Shown here: positions 17,261-25,421 of the stretch, piece by piece
Position numbering within the stretch: position 1 is the first letter of the stretch
Layout: each line of letters starts with the position of its first letter
Source: Symploca sp. SIO1C2
GTDB taxonomy: Bacteria > Cyanobacteriota > Cyanobacteriia > Cyanobacteriales > Coleofasciculaceae
Length of the DNA: 56,736 nt
Direction of reading: 5' to 3'
Assembly: GCA_010672925.1 (NCBI GenBank)
Contig: JAAHFP010000041.1
Location: 1 to 56,736, forward strand
Translations under genes and position numbers: made by a program
Notes under the pieces: model-generated
The model's database searches: none
What the model was told of the DNA's origin: nothing
Seen by the model: only the letters and a program-made list of their open reading frames with translations

Positions 17261-19462
17261 ATGGCTCTCAAACGTCGAAACTTCTTAAAATTCATGGGAG
17301 CTGGTGCTAGTGCTGTTGCTCTCAGTAAATTGACTTCCTGCACCCAAGAACCTTCTAACTCTTTTACTAACTCAGCACCGGTGGACAATGGTCTGAGTTT
17401 TCCCACAGTTAAAGGTCCGATGCCTTTACCTACTGATGGGGTGGAACTAGTTCAACAGAGTCAAGACTACAGCACCTATGAAGTTATAGATGACCTATTG
17501 TTACCAGAAGGCTTTACCTACGATATCATTGCGGCCTGGGGTGATAAAGTTGGTGATTCTCGCTTTGGCTACAACAACGACTATCTTTCTTTGGTTGAGA
17601 CTGGTGAGAATGAGGGTTTACTCACCATTAACTTTGAGTACATCAGCGGTGGTACTTGGATGCAGACTTATTCCCAAGTGATTGGTAAAGAGTTGCCGTT
17701 TGATGAGGTGAAATCAGCAGCGGCTGCTACCAAAGGTGCGATTAATGCCTTTGCTCTACCAGATGATGACCCCCTTAAAGCCAAAATTAAGGCAATTTCC
17801 CTAGAAGGTTTAATCGATCAGGGATTGGGGGTAATCTCAATTCGTAAGACGGCGGATGGTAAATGGGAGCGAACCAATTCCCCAATGGATCGTAGAATTA
17901 CTGGTATTTCTGGCTTAACCGATAATCGCTATCTGAAAGCAACTGGACCGGCAGCAGCGGTTTTTCGCAAGCAGCAAGTTCAGGGGTACACTGATAAACT
18001 AGGCGATCGCATTATCGGTTCTTTTCAAAACTGTGCTGGAGGGACAACTCCTTGGGGTACGGTGTTGAGTGCCGAGGAGAACTTCCAATCTCAAGTGCCG
18101 GAACCAGTCTATGCTGATGGTTCTTCCTTTGGGCTAGAAAACCTTCCTTTTGTCATCAACGATTTTCTAGTAGATGGAAGAGCTAATGTCTTTGGTTTAG
18201 CTGGGAATAAATACGGTTGGATAGTAGAAGTAGACCCAGCTAACCCTGATGACTATGGTACTAAGCATACCCTTCTCGGCAGGTTTCGCCACGAAGCAGT
18301 AGGGTGTCGGGCAATTAAAGGTAAGCCTTTAGTAGTATACTCAGGATGCGATCGCCATGGTGGTCATGTCTACAAATTTGTTAGCAAAGGGATAGTTAGT
18401 AATCCCCAAGATAAGGCCAATTCTAGTCTGTTTGCTGAAGGAACCCTCTATGCTGCTATTTTTACAGCAGATGGTAAAGGCACCTGGATTCCTCTGGAAG
18501 CGCAAACTCCGGTTAATCCTGTTTTACCTAGTACAGTTGAAGGTAATTTAGTCACCCTACCCAAGCGTCCAGAAGGAGGTTTTTTTAGAGTTCAAACTGA
18601 CCAAGAAGTAGTCAGCTTTAAAGAGAAGTTTGCTACTCTAGGAGACCTTTACACTGGCAACCCTGAAGAACAACAGGGAGCAATTTTAATTGATGCTCAC
18701 TATGCTGCCAATGCTGCTGGTGCTACCTGCACTGCCCGTCCAGAAGATACTGATATTGCTCCTGATGGTTCCCTTTATATTGCCTTTACTTCCGGTACTC
18801 CTGGGGGTAATGGTGGACCAGATAAACAGATATTCCAAGGACCGAAGGGAGAAACTCCTTGGGAGTATGGCTGGATTGTGCGCTTAGTAGAAGATAATGA
18901 TGACCCAGCATCAATGAGCTTCAGTTGGGAAGCCTTGGCTTTAGGGGGTGAACCAGCAGCAGCAGGAGCTGGTTTTTCTAACCCCGATAACCTAGAATTT
19001 GACCAGGATGGCAATATTTGGATGGTGACAGATGTGTCTACTTCCAAACACAATAAAGCTGTTCCCAGTCGCGTTGATGCGGAAGGAAAGCCTTTAGGTC
19101 AAACCGATATCCAAGGCATTTTTGGTAATAACTCCCTTTGGTTTATTCCTACTTCTGGCGCTAACGCAGGAAATGCTTATTTGTTCGGTATTGGTCCAAT
19201 GGAATGTGAAACGACTGGACCATATTTTAGCTCCGATCAACAAACTTTATTTCTGGCAATCCAACACCCAGGGGAGAGGCATGGGACTCGTCAGGCAAAT
19301 GCGATGGAAACTCGCCAGTTAGCAATGACAAACAACAATGGTGAGGAATTTCTGCAAACTCGCACAGTTCCCCTAGGTTCCAATTGGCCTGGTAACAAGT
19401 CCAATGAACCACCAAAACCGGCAGTTGTGGCAATTCGGCGACAGGATGCTCAGCGGATTTAG
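17261..19462 (+). CDS. phoX: PhoX-family alkaline phosphatase (DUF839), Tat-exported
   Basis: 733 aa from the ATG at 17261 (an upstream TTG is unlikely because it would push the signal inward). Residues 4-11 (KRRNFLKF) are a twin-arginine motif followed by a short hydrophobic stretch and LTSC, so export by Tat, possibly as a lipoprotein. The body fits PhoX/DUF839: GTVLSAEENFQ, GRFRHEAVG, GCDRHGGHVYKF, NPDNLEFDQDGNIWM. PhoX is a Ca/Fe-dependent monoesterase that releases phosphate from organic esters outside the cytoplasm. The Pho-box-like repeat upstream suggests induction by phosphate starvation. Confidence 0.92.
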   Translation: MALKRRNFLKFMGAGASAVALSKLTSCTQEPSNSFTNSAPVDNGLSFPTVKGPMPLPTDGVELVQQSQDYSTYEVIDDLLLPEGFTYDIIAAWGDKVGDSRFGYNNDYLSLVETGENEGLLTINFEYISGGTWMQTYSQVIGKELPFDEVKSAAAATKGAINAFALPDDDPLKAKIKAISLEGLIDQGLGVISIRKTADGKWERTNSPMDRRITGISGLTDNRYLKATGPAAAVFRKQQVQGYTDKLGDRIIGSFQNCAGGTTPWGTVLSAEENFQSQVPEPVYADGSSFGLENLPFVINDFLVDGRANVFGLAGNKYGWIVEVDPANPDDYGTKHTLLGRFRHEAVGCRAIKGKPLVVYSGCDRHGGHVYKFVSKGIVSNPQDKANSSLFAEGTLYAAIFTADGKGTWIPLEAQTPVNPVLPSTVEGNLVTLPKRPEGGFFRVQTDQEVVSFKEKFATLGDLYTGNPEEQQGAILIDAHYAANAAGATCTARPEDTDIAPDGSLYIAFTSGTPGGNGGPDKQIFQGPKGETPWEYGWIVRLVEDNDDPASMSFSWEALALGGEPAAAGAGFSNPDNLEFDQDGNIWMVTDVSTSKHNKAVPSRVDAEGKPLGQTDIQGIFGNNSLWFIPTSGANAGNAYLFGIGPMECETTGPYFSSDQQTLFLAIQHPGERHGTRQANAMETRQLAMTNNNGEEFLQTRTVPLGSNWPGNKSNEPPKPAVVAIRRQDAQRI

Positions 19463-19511
19463 GTTGTAGGTTGTAGGTTGTAGGTTGTAGATGGTGCTTA
19501 ATAATCTGTAG

Positions 19512-19557
19512 GGGCGTAGCATTTAGTTTAAATCTATTCCATCTAAATGCTACGCCC
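19512..19557. terminator. 15-bp perfect hairpin between convergent genes
   Basis: GGGCGTAGCATTTAG (19512-19526) pairs exactly with CTAAATGCTACGCCC (19543-19557) with a 16-nt loop. It lies between phoX and the Uma2 gene, which converge, and probably ends both transcripts, though no U-tract follows. It belongs to a repeat family type common in cyanobacteria. A TTGTAGG heptamer array (19463-19490) precedes it. Confidence 0.6.
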
Positions 19558-19608
19558 TGATGCTAACCCATTGTGCTAATATCTCATTCCCAAAAAGTAT
19601 AGATTGCA

Positions 19609-20262
19609 TTAGATTTCCGATTTGAGGTTTCGGATTTGTTTACGAAAGGCTCGTAAGGCTGGACTTCTACCAATTGCAATACTTTGGGAGAGAACTTCTG
19701 CTACAAAGTCGAGAATCGGTAATAATGGAAACGTGGGACTTTTGGTAACGGGCTGATAACTACCCTCTTGAAGGATGTAGATATTGAGTTTATTCTTTTC
19801 ATAGCGCCAAAGTTCTAAGACTCCTAATGTGGCATAGGCATCAAGCTGAGTTTTTGAAGTGACATCGACTTCGATAGCAAGATCAGGTGGGGGATCTAGC
19901 TTCAGATCAACACGTCGTTTGCCTCGCATACGAGCGTGATTTTGGATGTAAAAACATTGGTCAGGTTCAATACCACTATCCATATTTTCTTGTCTGAAAG
20001 TAGTAGACCCAAAACACTCGCAGTCAATTTCGAGTTCATCAAGCAAGATTTTGACCAGATCACCAATGAGTTCTTTATCAACTTCATGTTCTGGAGTAGG
20101 CATTCGGATTTCTAATGTACCGTGGCTATAAGCAATGCGAGAGGAACGGCTTTCCCCTAATTCCCTTAAAATAGCTTCAAATTCTGACCAATCGACATCA
20201 CGAACAAGGAGCCTTTGACCAGGGGGTACGTCAAGTTGTCGTAGTTGGAGAGTGATAGGCAT
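19609..20262 (-). CDS. Uma2-family (DUF820) endonuclease-like protein
   Basis: 217 aa. It shows the Uma2 pattern of a restriction-like PD-(D/E)xK fold: SRIAYSHGTLEIRMP, a mid-part GIEPDQCFYI, then PPPDLAIEVDVTSKT where Asp, Glu-Val-Asp and Lys would form the active site, and LGVLELWRYEKNKLNIY. The family is hugely expanded in cyanobacteria and its biological role is unknown. The gene appears complete. A GAATTTA heptamer repeat lies directly upstream (about 20264-20298). Confidence 0.9.
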   Translation of the reverse strand: MPITLQLRQLDVPPGQRLLVRDVDWSEFEAILRELGESRSSRIAYSHGTLEIRMPTPEHEVDKELIGDLVKILLDELEIDCECFGSTTFRQENMDSGIEPDQCFYIQNHARMRGKRRVDLKLDPPPDLAIEVDVTSKTQLDAYATLGVLELWRYEKNKLNIYILQEGSYQPVTKSPTFPLLPILDFVAEVLSQSIAIGRSPALRAFRKQIRNLKSEI

Positions 20263-20480
20263 TTGAGAATTTAGAATTTAGAATTTAGAATTGGGAATTG
20301 AGATAATTATGGCAGTTTGGCAGCCTTGTATGGGATGTTTTTACTAAAGAGAAGACCAGAATAGCAGTTACAGATTTAGATAAATTGTGTGGCGCGATCG
20401 CTTTTCTACTGAAGGAATTGAAATGAGAGCTGCTATATTGTAGCATAGTGCGATCGCTTATTCCTAAATTGATCAAAACT
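20263..20480. other. Intergenic region with decayed coding traces
   Basis: The frame ending at 20426 reads VTDLDKLCGAIAFLLKELK, preceded by WDVFTKEKTRIA and, further up, a stop. It looks like the end of a former small gene, but I cannot name the family. Two HIP1-like GCGATCGC sites are present. No other gene is seen. Confidence 0.35.
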
Positions 20481-20603
20481 ATGATTCAACTTCATCCCAA
20501 TTTTCTTACTCAAAATGGTGAAAAGGTTTTTGCGGTTTTACCTTACTAAGAATATTTACTGATTCAAGAAATACTAGAAGATTTTGAAGAATATTTTGAT
20601 TAA
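20481..20603 (+). pseudogene. Broken Phd/YefM-like antitoxin gene
   Basis: ATG at 20481 gives MIQLHPNFLTQNGEKVFAVLPY, then an in-frame TAA. After it the frame continues EYLLIQEILEDFEEYFD to a second stop. This matches the start of small cyanobacterial antitoxins of the type MIQLHPEFLTKNG...FAVLPYEEY, in which the stop replaces one Glu codon. The gene also ends early compared with usual ~70-80 aa members. No toxin gene follows; the next gene is on the other strand. Confidence 0.65.
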
Positions 20604-20641
20604 TTATCCATTGCTAAGAGTTAATCTAGGCAGAAGAAAAA

Positions 20642-23416
20642 TCAGTTAGGCGGATAACCAGCTCGTTTCAAAGCTCTGTGTGCTATGGGATTCTGAGTTT
20701 TCTGGTATATTGTCCATACAGCACATTTAGCTGTATCTCGCACATCCGCGATCGCATCATTGCGCCAAAGATGGATTAAACTGCCTACTGCTGCTTCTGC
20801 TGCTAGATTACCTAAAGCTTGTGCTACCGCAGCACGAACAAATCGGTCTTTTCTTTGCAGGTTGTTCAACAAAGGTTCGATGGCTTGAGTACAACCGATG
20901 GCGCCAAGAGTATGAGCCGCAGCAACCCGTACTTCGGGATGAGGATCTTCCAAAGCTTCAATCAAAGAGTTGATTATTTCTGGATCTACGTTATCTCCAC
21001 TATCTTCTAGAGCTTTTTTCAAACTCTCTGCTGCTTGGAATCGCTCGTAAGCATCATTTCTGTTGGTTAATTTGAGTAGTAGAGTAGGGATGGTTTTCTC
21101 TACTTCGATGGGGTTGGGTGAGTCTATACGATGAGCAAATTGCCAATAGCAAGCTGCTTTGGCTTTAACCTCACCAGAGTTGCTGTACTGGTAGATATCG
21201 TACAAAGCTGCTTCCGCTGCTTGACGCACATTGCTGATTACTTCCTCCCGATTGACTCGATCAAGAGCCTCAATTGCTTCTTCTACTCTTAATTTACCAA
21301 GAGTCTTTGCCGCTGCTTCCCGGACAAATCGGTCTTTGTCATCGAGAGCTTTAATTAAGGCTTTAATAGAGGAACCCACCCCTAACCCCTCCAAGGAGGG
21401 GAACTGGAGGTAGGAGGGAAGGCAAGCTTTTTCATCTTGTTTAACTGGTGGGTTATTTTCGCCACGCTGCAATAGATTTCCCAATGCTATTGCTGCTGCT
21501 GCTCGTTCATCTGGGTTATTCTTGTAGTCAATTAGTAATTGGGTCAGTTTTTCGGCTACGGTTTTGCTGTCTAACTCTTCTCCTTCCTGAGCATTCAGTA
21601 GTTCTTCTACCTTGACTGACTTGCCTGGTTGGATAGCTTGTCTGGCTTGCCCAATTTCTGGTTCTTCTCCTGCCAAAGCAGCAATTTTGTACAAAACTTG
21701 TTCCGTTGCCTCCCGCACATCCCGGATAGGATCATTGCGCATCAGCCGAATTAAGGGTTTAACTGCTAACTGTAAAACTGTGGTTCTACCGGAGGGTCTC
21801 TGAGCTAAATTTCCCAGTACTACCGCAGCATCTTCACGCACATAACGGTCTTGATGAGTGAGTTGGTTCACTAATTGAGGTGCTATATTGACATCACCAT
21901 AGCTTCCTAAGGATCTAATGGCTACTGCACAAACATCGGCATTCTGATCCTGCAATGCTGTCAGTAAGGCTTGCTGTGCTAAGGTGAACAAATTATTGTG
22001 GGGAATGTCAATTTTCCCCATCTCCCCGTCTCCTCGTCTCCGCGTCTCCGCGTCCCCGCGTCTCCGCGTCCCCGCGTCCCCGCGTCTCCGCGTCCCCACA
22101 TCTCCCAATGCTTCTGCAGCTTCGTAACGGATATCAACATTTGGGTGTGTTTGTAACAGCTGAATCAGCGGTTTAACTGCTTGTAAGTCTCCTAAATTCC
22201 CCAAAGCAATCCAAGCTGGAGGAAAATCTGGTTGAATTTTTAGAGCTTGATGGTAACTTGCTTTAGCTTGTTCGGGTTTACCTAAATCTTTATCTGCATT
22301 ACCTCGATTAAACCAAGCACGGAAGTCATTTGGTTGAATTTTTAGAGCATGATCATAATTAGCGATCGCTTGTTGATAATGACCTAAATTCTTTAAAGCA
22401 ATACCCCGGTGATGCCAAGCATTGTGGTAATCTGGTTGAATCGCTAGGGCTTGGTCGTAGCTAGCCACCGCTTCCTCATAGCGACCTAATTTATTAAGGA
22501 CATCACCTCGGTGACTCCAACAAGAACAGTGGTAAGGATTGAGCCTTTGGGCTTGATTATAACTGGCAATTGCCTCTTCATAAAGACCTAAGTTTTCTAA
22601 GGCAAGACCTCGGTAGTGCCAAGTTTGGTAATTATCAGGTTGAATGGCGAGAGCTTGATCGTAACTGGTAACTGCTGCTGTGTAATTTCTCGCTGCACTC
22701 TGTAAAGTTGCCAACTCTAGAAGTAACTCCTTTCTCCTACTAATAAAAAGATGTGGCTCTTCCAGAATTTCTTGAATTTCCAAGATTTTCTGACTCTGTT
22801 CTTGGGAAGTCAGCTGACGATATTGACGATAGCTTCCGGATTGCAAGATGCGCAATGATTCTTGCTCTACCACTTCCGGCTTGGGTAGAAATTCAAACAC
22901 TCCAGAATTCCAGTCAAAAAAGTCAGGAGCACGGCGAATAAAGTATTTTAGTCCAAATAGAGGCAACAGAAAGACGAAGCAGATGCCAAACTCATCTCGA
23001 AAACGTTCTCGCTGGAGATTTAAATTACCTAAAACCCTGGGTACAGAATCTATTTTGTAGTAATCCCCCTGGCCACCAAATCCTGAGGTAATATATTTCA
23101 GAAAGGAATTTTCTATGCCCTTGATAAACAGAATATCGAGCTGACGTTTTTGGGTGCGCTTGTTTACCAGTCTATGTAAATTATCAATCGGTTGTTCTAA
23201 GCTTTCCACCTCAATCAATTTTTTGGTTAGGTCTTGCTTAACCTTGGTAACTAAACCCTCTCCTTCTGCTGGAGAACAGCGGACAAATAGTAGCCGAAAA
23301 CCATCTGTCCACTCTAAGGAACGTACTAAAGCTTGATATTCAGCTTGGGTTTTAGCTTTGGTATCACTCCACTCCGATGTCAGAGATTGGCTAGGATAGG
23401 AAATGTCATACTTCAT
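20642..23416 (-). CDS. Inactive-STAND / TPR / HEAT repeat protein
   Basis: 924 aa from the ATG at 23416; the frame opens 87 nt further upstream, but that extension is encoded by GGGGAAT repeats and is not trusted. Residues 1-190 look like a STAND-type P-loop domain without Walker A (FRLLFVRCSPAEGEG in its place) and with the family-like FDWNSGVFEF end. Four TPRs follow (about 245-400), then HEAT (PBS-lyase-type) repeats in two blocks (about 410-920). Repeat-derived inserts occur at 22020-22108 (RRRGDA units) and 21376-21413. It lies behind a P-loop ATPase gene in the same direction (194-nt gap), so the two probably act together; an adaptor or sensor role is inferred. Confidence 0.8.
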   Translation of the reverse strand: MKYDISYPSQSLTSEWSDTKAKTQAEYQALVRSLEWTDGFRLLFVRCSPAEGEGLVTKVKQDLTKKLIEVESLEQPIDNLHRLVNKRTQKRQLDILFIKGIENSFLKYITSGFGGQGDYYKIDSVPRVLGNLNLQRERFRDEFGICFVFLLPLFGLKYFIRRAPDFFDWNSGVFEFLPKPEVVEQESLRILQSGSYRQYRQLTSQEQSQKILEIQEILEEPHLFISRRKELLLELATLQSAARNYTAAVTSYDQALAIQPDNYQTWHYRGLALENLGLYEEAIASYNQAQRLNPYHCSCWSHRGDVLNKLGRYEEAVASYDQALAIQPDYHNAWHHRGIALKNLGHYQQAIANYDHALKIQPNDFRAWFNRGNADKDLGKPEQAKASYHQALKIQPDFPPAWIALGNLGDLQAVKPLIQLLQTHPNVDIRYEAAEALGDVGTRRRGDAGTRRRGDAETRRRGDGEMGKIDIPHNNLFTLAQQALLTALQDQNADVCAVAIRSLGSYGDVNIAPQLVNQLTHQDRYVREDAAVVLGNLAQRPSGRTTVLQLAVKPLIRLMRNDPIRDVREATEQVLYKIAALAGEEPEIGQARQAIQPGKSVKVEELLNAQEGEELDSKTVAEKLTQLLIDYKNNPDERAAAAIALGNLLQRGENNPPVKQDEKACLPSYLQFPSLEGLGVGSSIKALIKALDDKDRFVREAAAKTLGKLRVEEAIEALDRVNREEVISNVRQAAEAALYDIYQYSNSGEVKAKAACYWQFAHRIDSPNPIEVEKTIPTLLLKLTNRNDAYERFQAAESLKKALEDSGDNVDPEIINSLIEALEDPHPEVRVAAAHTLGAIGCTQAIEPLLNNLQRKDRFVRAAVAQALGNLAAEAAVGSLIHLWRNDAIADVRDTAKCAVWTIYQKTQNPIAHRALKRAGYPPN
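21376..21413 (-). repeat. Hairpin repeat translated inside the TPR/HEAT gene
   Basis: ACCCCTAACCCCTCCAAGGA plus GGGG is the same repeat family as in the CHAT gene (about 14864-14886). On the coding strand it yields FPSLEGLGVGSS, between two HEAT repeats. Confidence 0.8.
22020..22108 (-). repeat. Octanucleotide array (CGCGTCYC) translated inside the TPR/HEAT gene
   Basis: About eight to ten copies of CGCGTCTC/CGCGTCCC. Three 8-mers make 24 nt, so the coding strand reads an 8-residue repeat, TRRRGDA(G/E). It sits between two HEAT repeats and gives a highly basic-acidic linker. The same array is found in frame in two other genes of this window. Confidence 0.9.
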
Positions 23417-23610
23417 ATAGCGTTTCTTATTAGAATGAGGTACAAAGTTTCTGGTTTTCACCGAATGGGGAATGGGGAATGGGGAATAGGGAATGTATAG
23501 CAACCGCCAAGCGATTAGGATAACGTCATATGCTGAAACCTTTACCTATCAATCTTTTTCCTTCTGCCCTCTGCCCTCTGCCCTCTACCTTTTGCTATAC
23601 CTCACTAGAC
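23417..23610. repeat. Intergenic heptamer arrays
   Basis: GGGGAAT copies (about 23465-23494) and CTGCCCT copies (about 23565-23587) fill much of the gap between the ATPase and TPR/HEAT genes. No promoter is evident; read-through from the ATPase gene is plausible. Confidence 0.7.
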
Positions 23611-24942
23611 TTAGAAATGCTGTAATTCCTTCAATGCTGCTTGAAATTCTTTAGTACTTTTGAGCAAGGGATGTACATCACGCCACAGCTGAATATTTCC
23701 TTGGTCATCGGAGTGGCGGTATTCTAAGATGCAGCGATTAAATAAGAGACTACGATGTAAATCATTATTACGTGTTAGTTTGGAACGGTAGACTTGAGCC
23801 AACTCTATCCACTGGTGGTCATCAACGCTATTGCTGTAGATATTTCTGGCTTTAGTCACCGCCTGTTGTACAGCTTTCGCGGAGATTGGTAGACTATCAG
23901 TAAGAGTAAGGGCTGATTGCATCATTAAGAGCAAATTCCGTACATGTCCCCCGCTCATTAAACATAACTTTTCTAGGGTTTCCTGCCCATCAAAGATATC
24001 CGTTGTGAGGGATAAGTTAGGATTAACTTGACTAACTCGCTTAGCAATCACTTCTTTGACTTTGTTAAGTCCTGGCTCATAAACCTCTTCATCTGGAGTC
24101 CTCACCATAATCATGGGTAAAATCTGAGCATCACCGTAAATATCTAGCAGATCTGTTGCTCGGTTAGAGTAGAGCAGAGAAATGGGAACTGTATAGATCA
24201 AGTGACAATCTAGAGCCTTAAGTTGTTTACTACGATCTAAGAAAATATGCTCATGATTTAGCTTGCCATCTTCCTGGATAACTGGTACAATCCGGTCTAA
24301 GTTATCGGCAATTACTACTAATTTATCGTATCCAGCGGGCAGCTGTTTCGTTGCCTCAGCGATAAACTGATTCAAAGCGTCAATCAAAGTAGTAGTATGA
24401 AGATTCAGTTGCTCCCGAATTTTTTGACGCAGGGTTGGTGTGGCTCTTAAATTAGCTGTAAGTTGACCAAACTCGGAGATTTGTGCTTCCACACTCATAT
24501 TTTCTAGGGATATTTCTGTGAGAGCTAAATCTTTTAAGTTTTGCCACCGTTGCTGTAACCAGTTCAACAACGGTTTAGGGTCAGCATTTTTTAGTTCTTC
24601 CAATAAATGTCTAGTACAAGCTAGAAGAATATCAGTATACTGAGCATCTTGTGGATTGATATCTTCTTCGTCAGCGGCAAAATAGACAACAAAACAATGA
24701 TTGTCTTCCAAATATTTTTTCAGTCGTAGCAATTCCGTTGATTTACCTGCTCCCCGATGACCAGCATAAAGTTGATAAGTATTCTGATGGGAGAACAAAA
24801 TATCTCGCCCTAACCATCTGATAATATCACCAGAGCCCCGCACTTCCTGACAATCAACATAGACAGGATCTCCAGCCAGTAACGGTTGAAATGGGTTAAA
24901 TGTGTTGTAAATTTGTTTGAGGAGTTTTAAATCTTGCACCAT
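23611..24942 (-). CDS. AAA/STAND-like P-loop ATPase partnered with TPR/HEAT protein
   Basis: 443 aa. Walker A is GHRGAGKST (Lys67) and Walker B VVIADNLDRI near residue 215, followed by a sensor-like LIYTVPISLL. MSGGHVRNLLLMMQSAL near residue 335 is the arginine/helical-lid region seen in STAND and ORC-like ATPases. The C-terminal ~80 residues (HQWIELAQVYRS, LHRSLLFNRCILEYR) fit a winged-helix tail. No membrane segment. The ATG follows GGAAAG. First gene of a presumed two-gene unit with the inactive-STAND/TPR/HEAT gene; by analogy with conflict-type systems it may be the ATP-driven switch. Confidence 0.85.
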   Translation of the reverse strand: MVQDLKLLKQIYNTFNPFQPLLAGDPVYVDCQEVRGSGDIIRWLGRDILFSHQNTYQLYAGHRGAGKSTELLRLKKYLEDNHCFVVYFAADEEDINPQDAQYTDILLACTRHLLEELKNADPKPLLNWLQQRWQNLKDLALTEISLENMSVEAQISEFGQLTANLRATPTLRQKIREQLNLHTTTLIDALNQFIAEATKQLPAGYDKLVVIADNLDRIVPVIQEDGKLNHEHIFLDRSKQLKALDCHLIYTVPISLLYSNRATDLLDIYGDAQILPMIMVRTPDEEVYEPGLNKVKEVIAKRVSQVNPNLSLTTDIFDGQETLEKLCLMSGGHVRNLLLMMQSALTLTDSLPISAKAVQQAVTKARNIYSNSVDDHQWIELAQVYRSKLTRNNDLHRSLLFNRCILEYRHSDDQGNIQLWRDVHPLLKSTKEFQAALKELQHF

Positions 24943-25421
24943 AACTTTCCATCTCGCAGTGGATTCTTCTTATACTCAATTGCTTTTTTTTACCTAATTT
25001 GCACCTTACTAAGGGATACAAGGGCATTATGGAGAATTCCGGAAGGCTCCTACTGAGACCAGTTTTTTTGATGTACAATGCAAGATGGGAGTAGACATAG
25101 CTAGCTGCTTGGATGCTATAACCCACCTTGGATTTAAATCCAAGGCTAATAGCTTAAGTCCATTGAAATGGACTAAATTTTTAGGATTTATTTTATAAAA
25201 ATATACCTATTGTAGGGTGTGTTAGCGAAGCGTAACGCACCAAATTGCAGTTACAATCATTTTCAAAAATGACCTTAATTTAATAACGAAGTTTCCCCAT
25301 GTCTGATTACCAATGAAGAAAAACATGAACAGTTTCCTGAATTATAAGCGATCGCTGATCTTGTAGGTTGGGTTGAGGCAACGAAATCCCTAATGAACTA
25401 ATTACTCATTACTGACATGCC
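24943..25421. repeat. Repeat-rich intergenic region
   Basis: Contains a palindromic element at about 25119-25185 (CCTTGGATTTAAATCCAAGG, then CTAATAGC and AGTCCATTGAAATGGACT), related to two units at 55795-55945. It also contains the common cyanobacterial palindrome GTGTGTTAGCGAAGCGTAAC plus GCACC at about 25216-25242. No gene is supported here. A promoter for the ATPase gene at 24942 must lie in it. Confidence 0.75.

Noticed and set aside
20285-20476. 63-codon frame on the minus strand between Uma2 and the broken antitoxin
   Set aside because: Serine-rich, no motif, and it overlaps a better decayed trace on the plus strand.
20642-23503. Longer N-terminus for the TPR/HEAT protein starting at 23503
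   Set aside because: The extra 29 residues (LYIPYSPFPIPHS...) are encoded by GGGGAAT repeat DNA; the ATG at 23416 is more credible.
24896-25126. 76-codon frame upstream of the AAA ATPase
   Set aside because: Overlaps the ATPase start in another frame and runs through repeat DNA; no family pattern.
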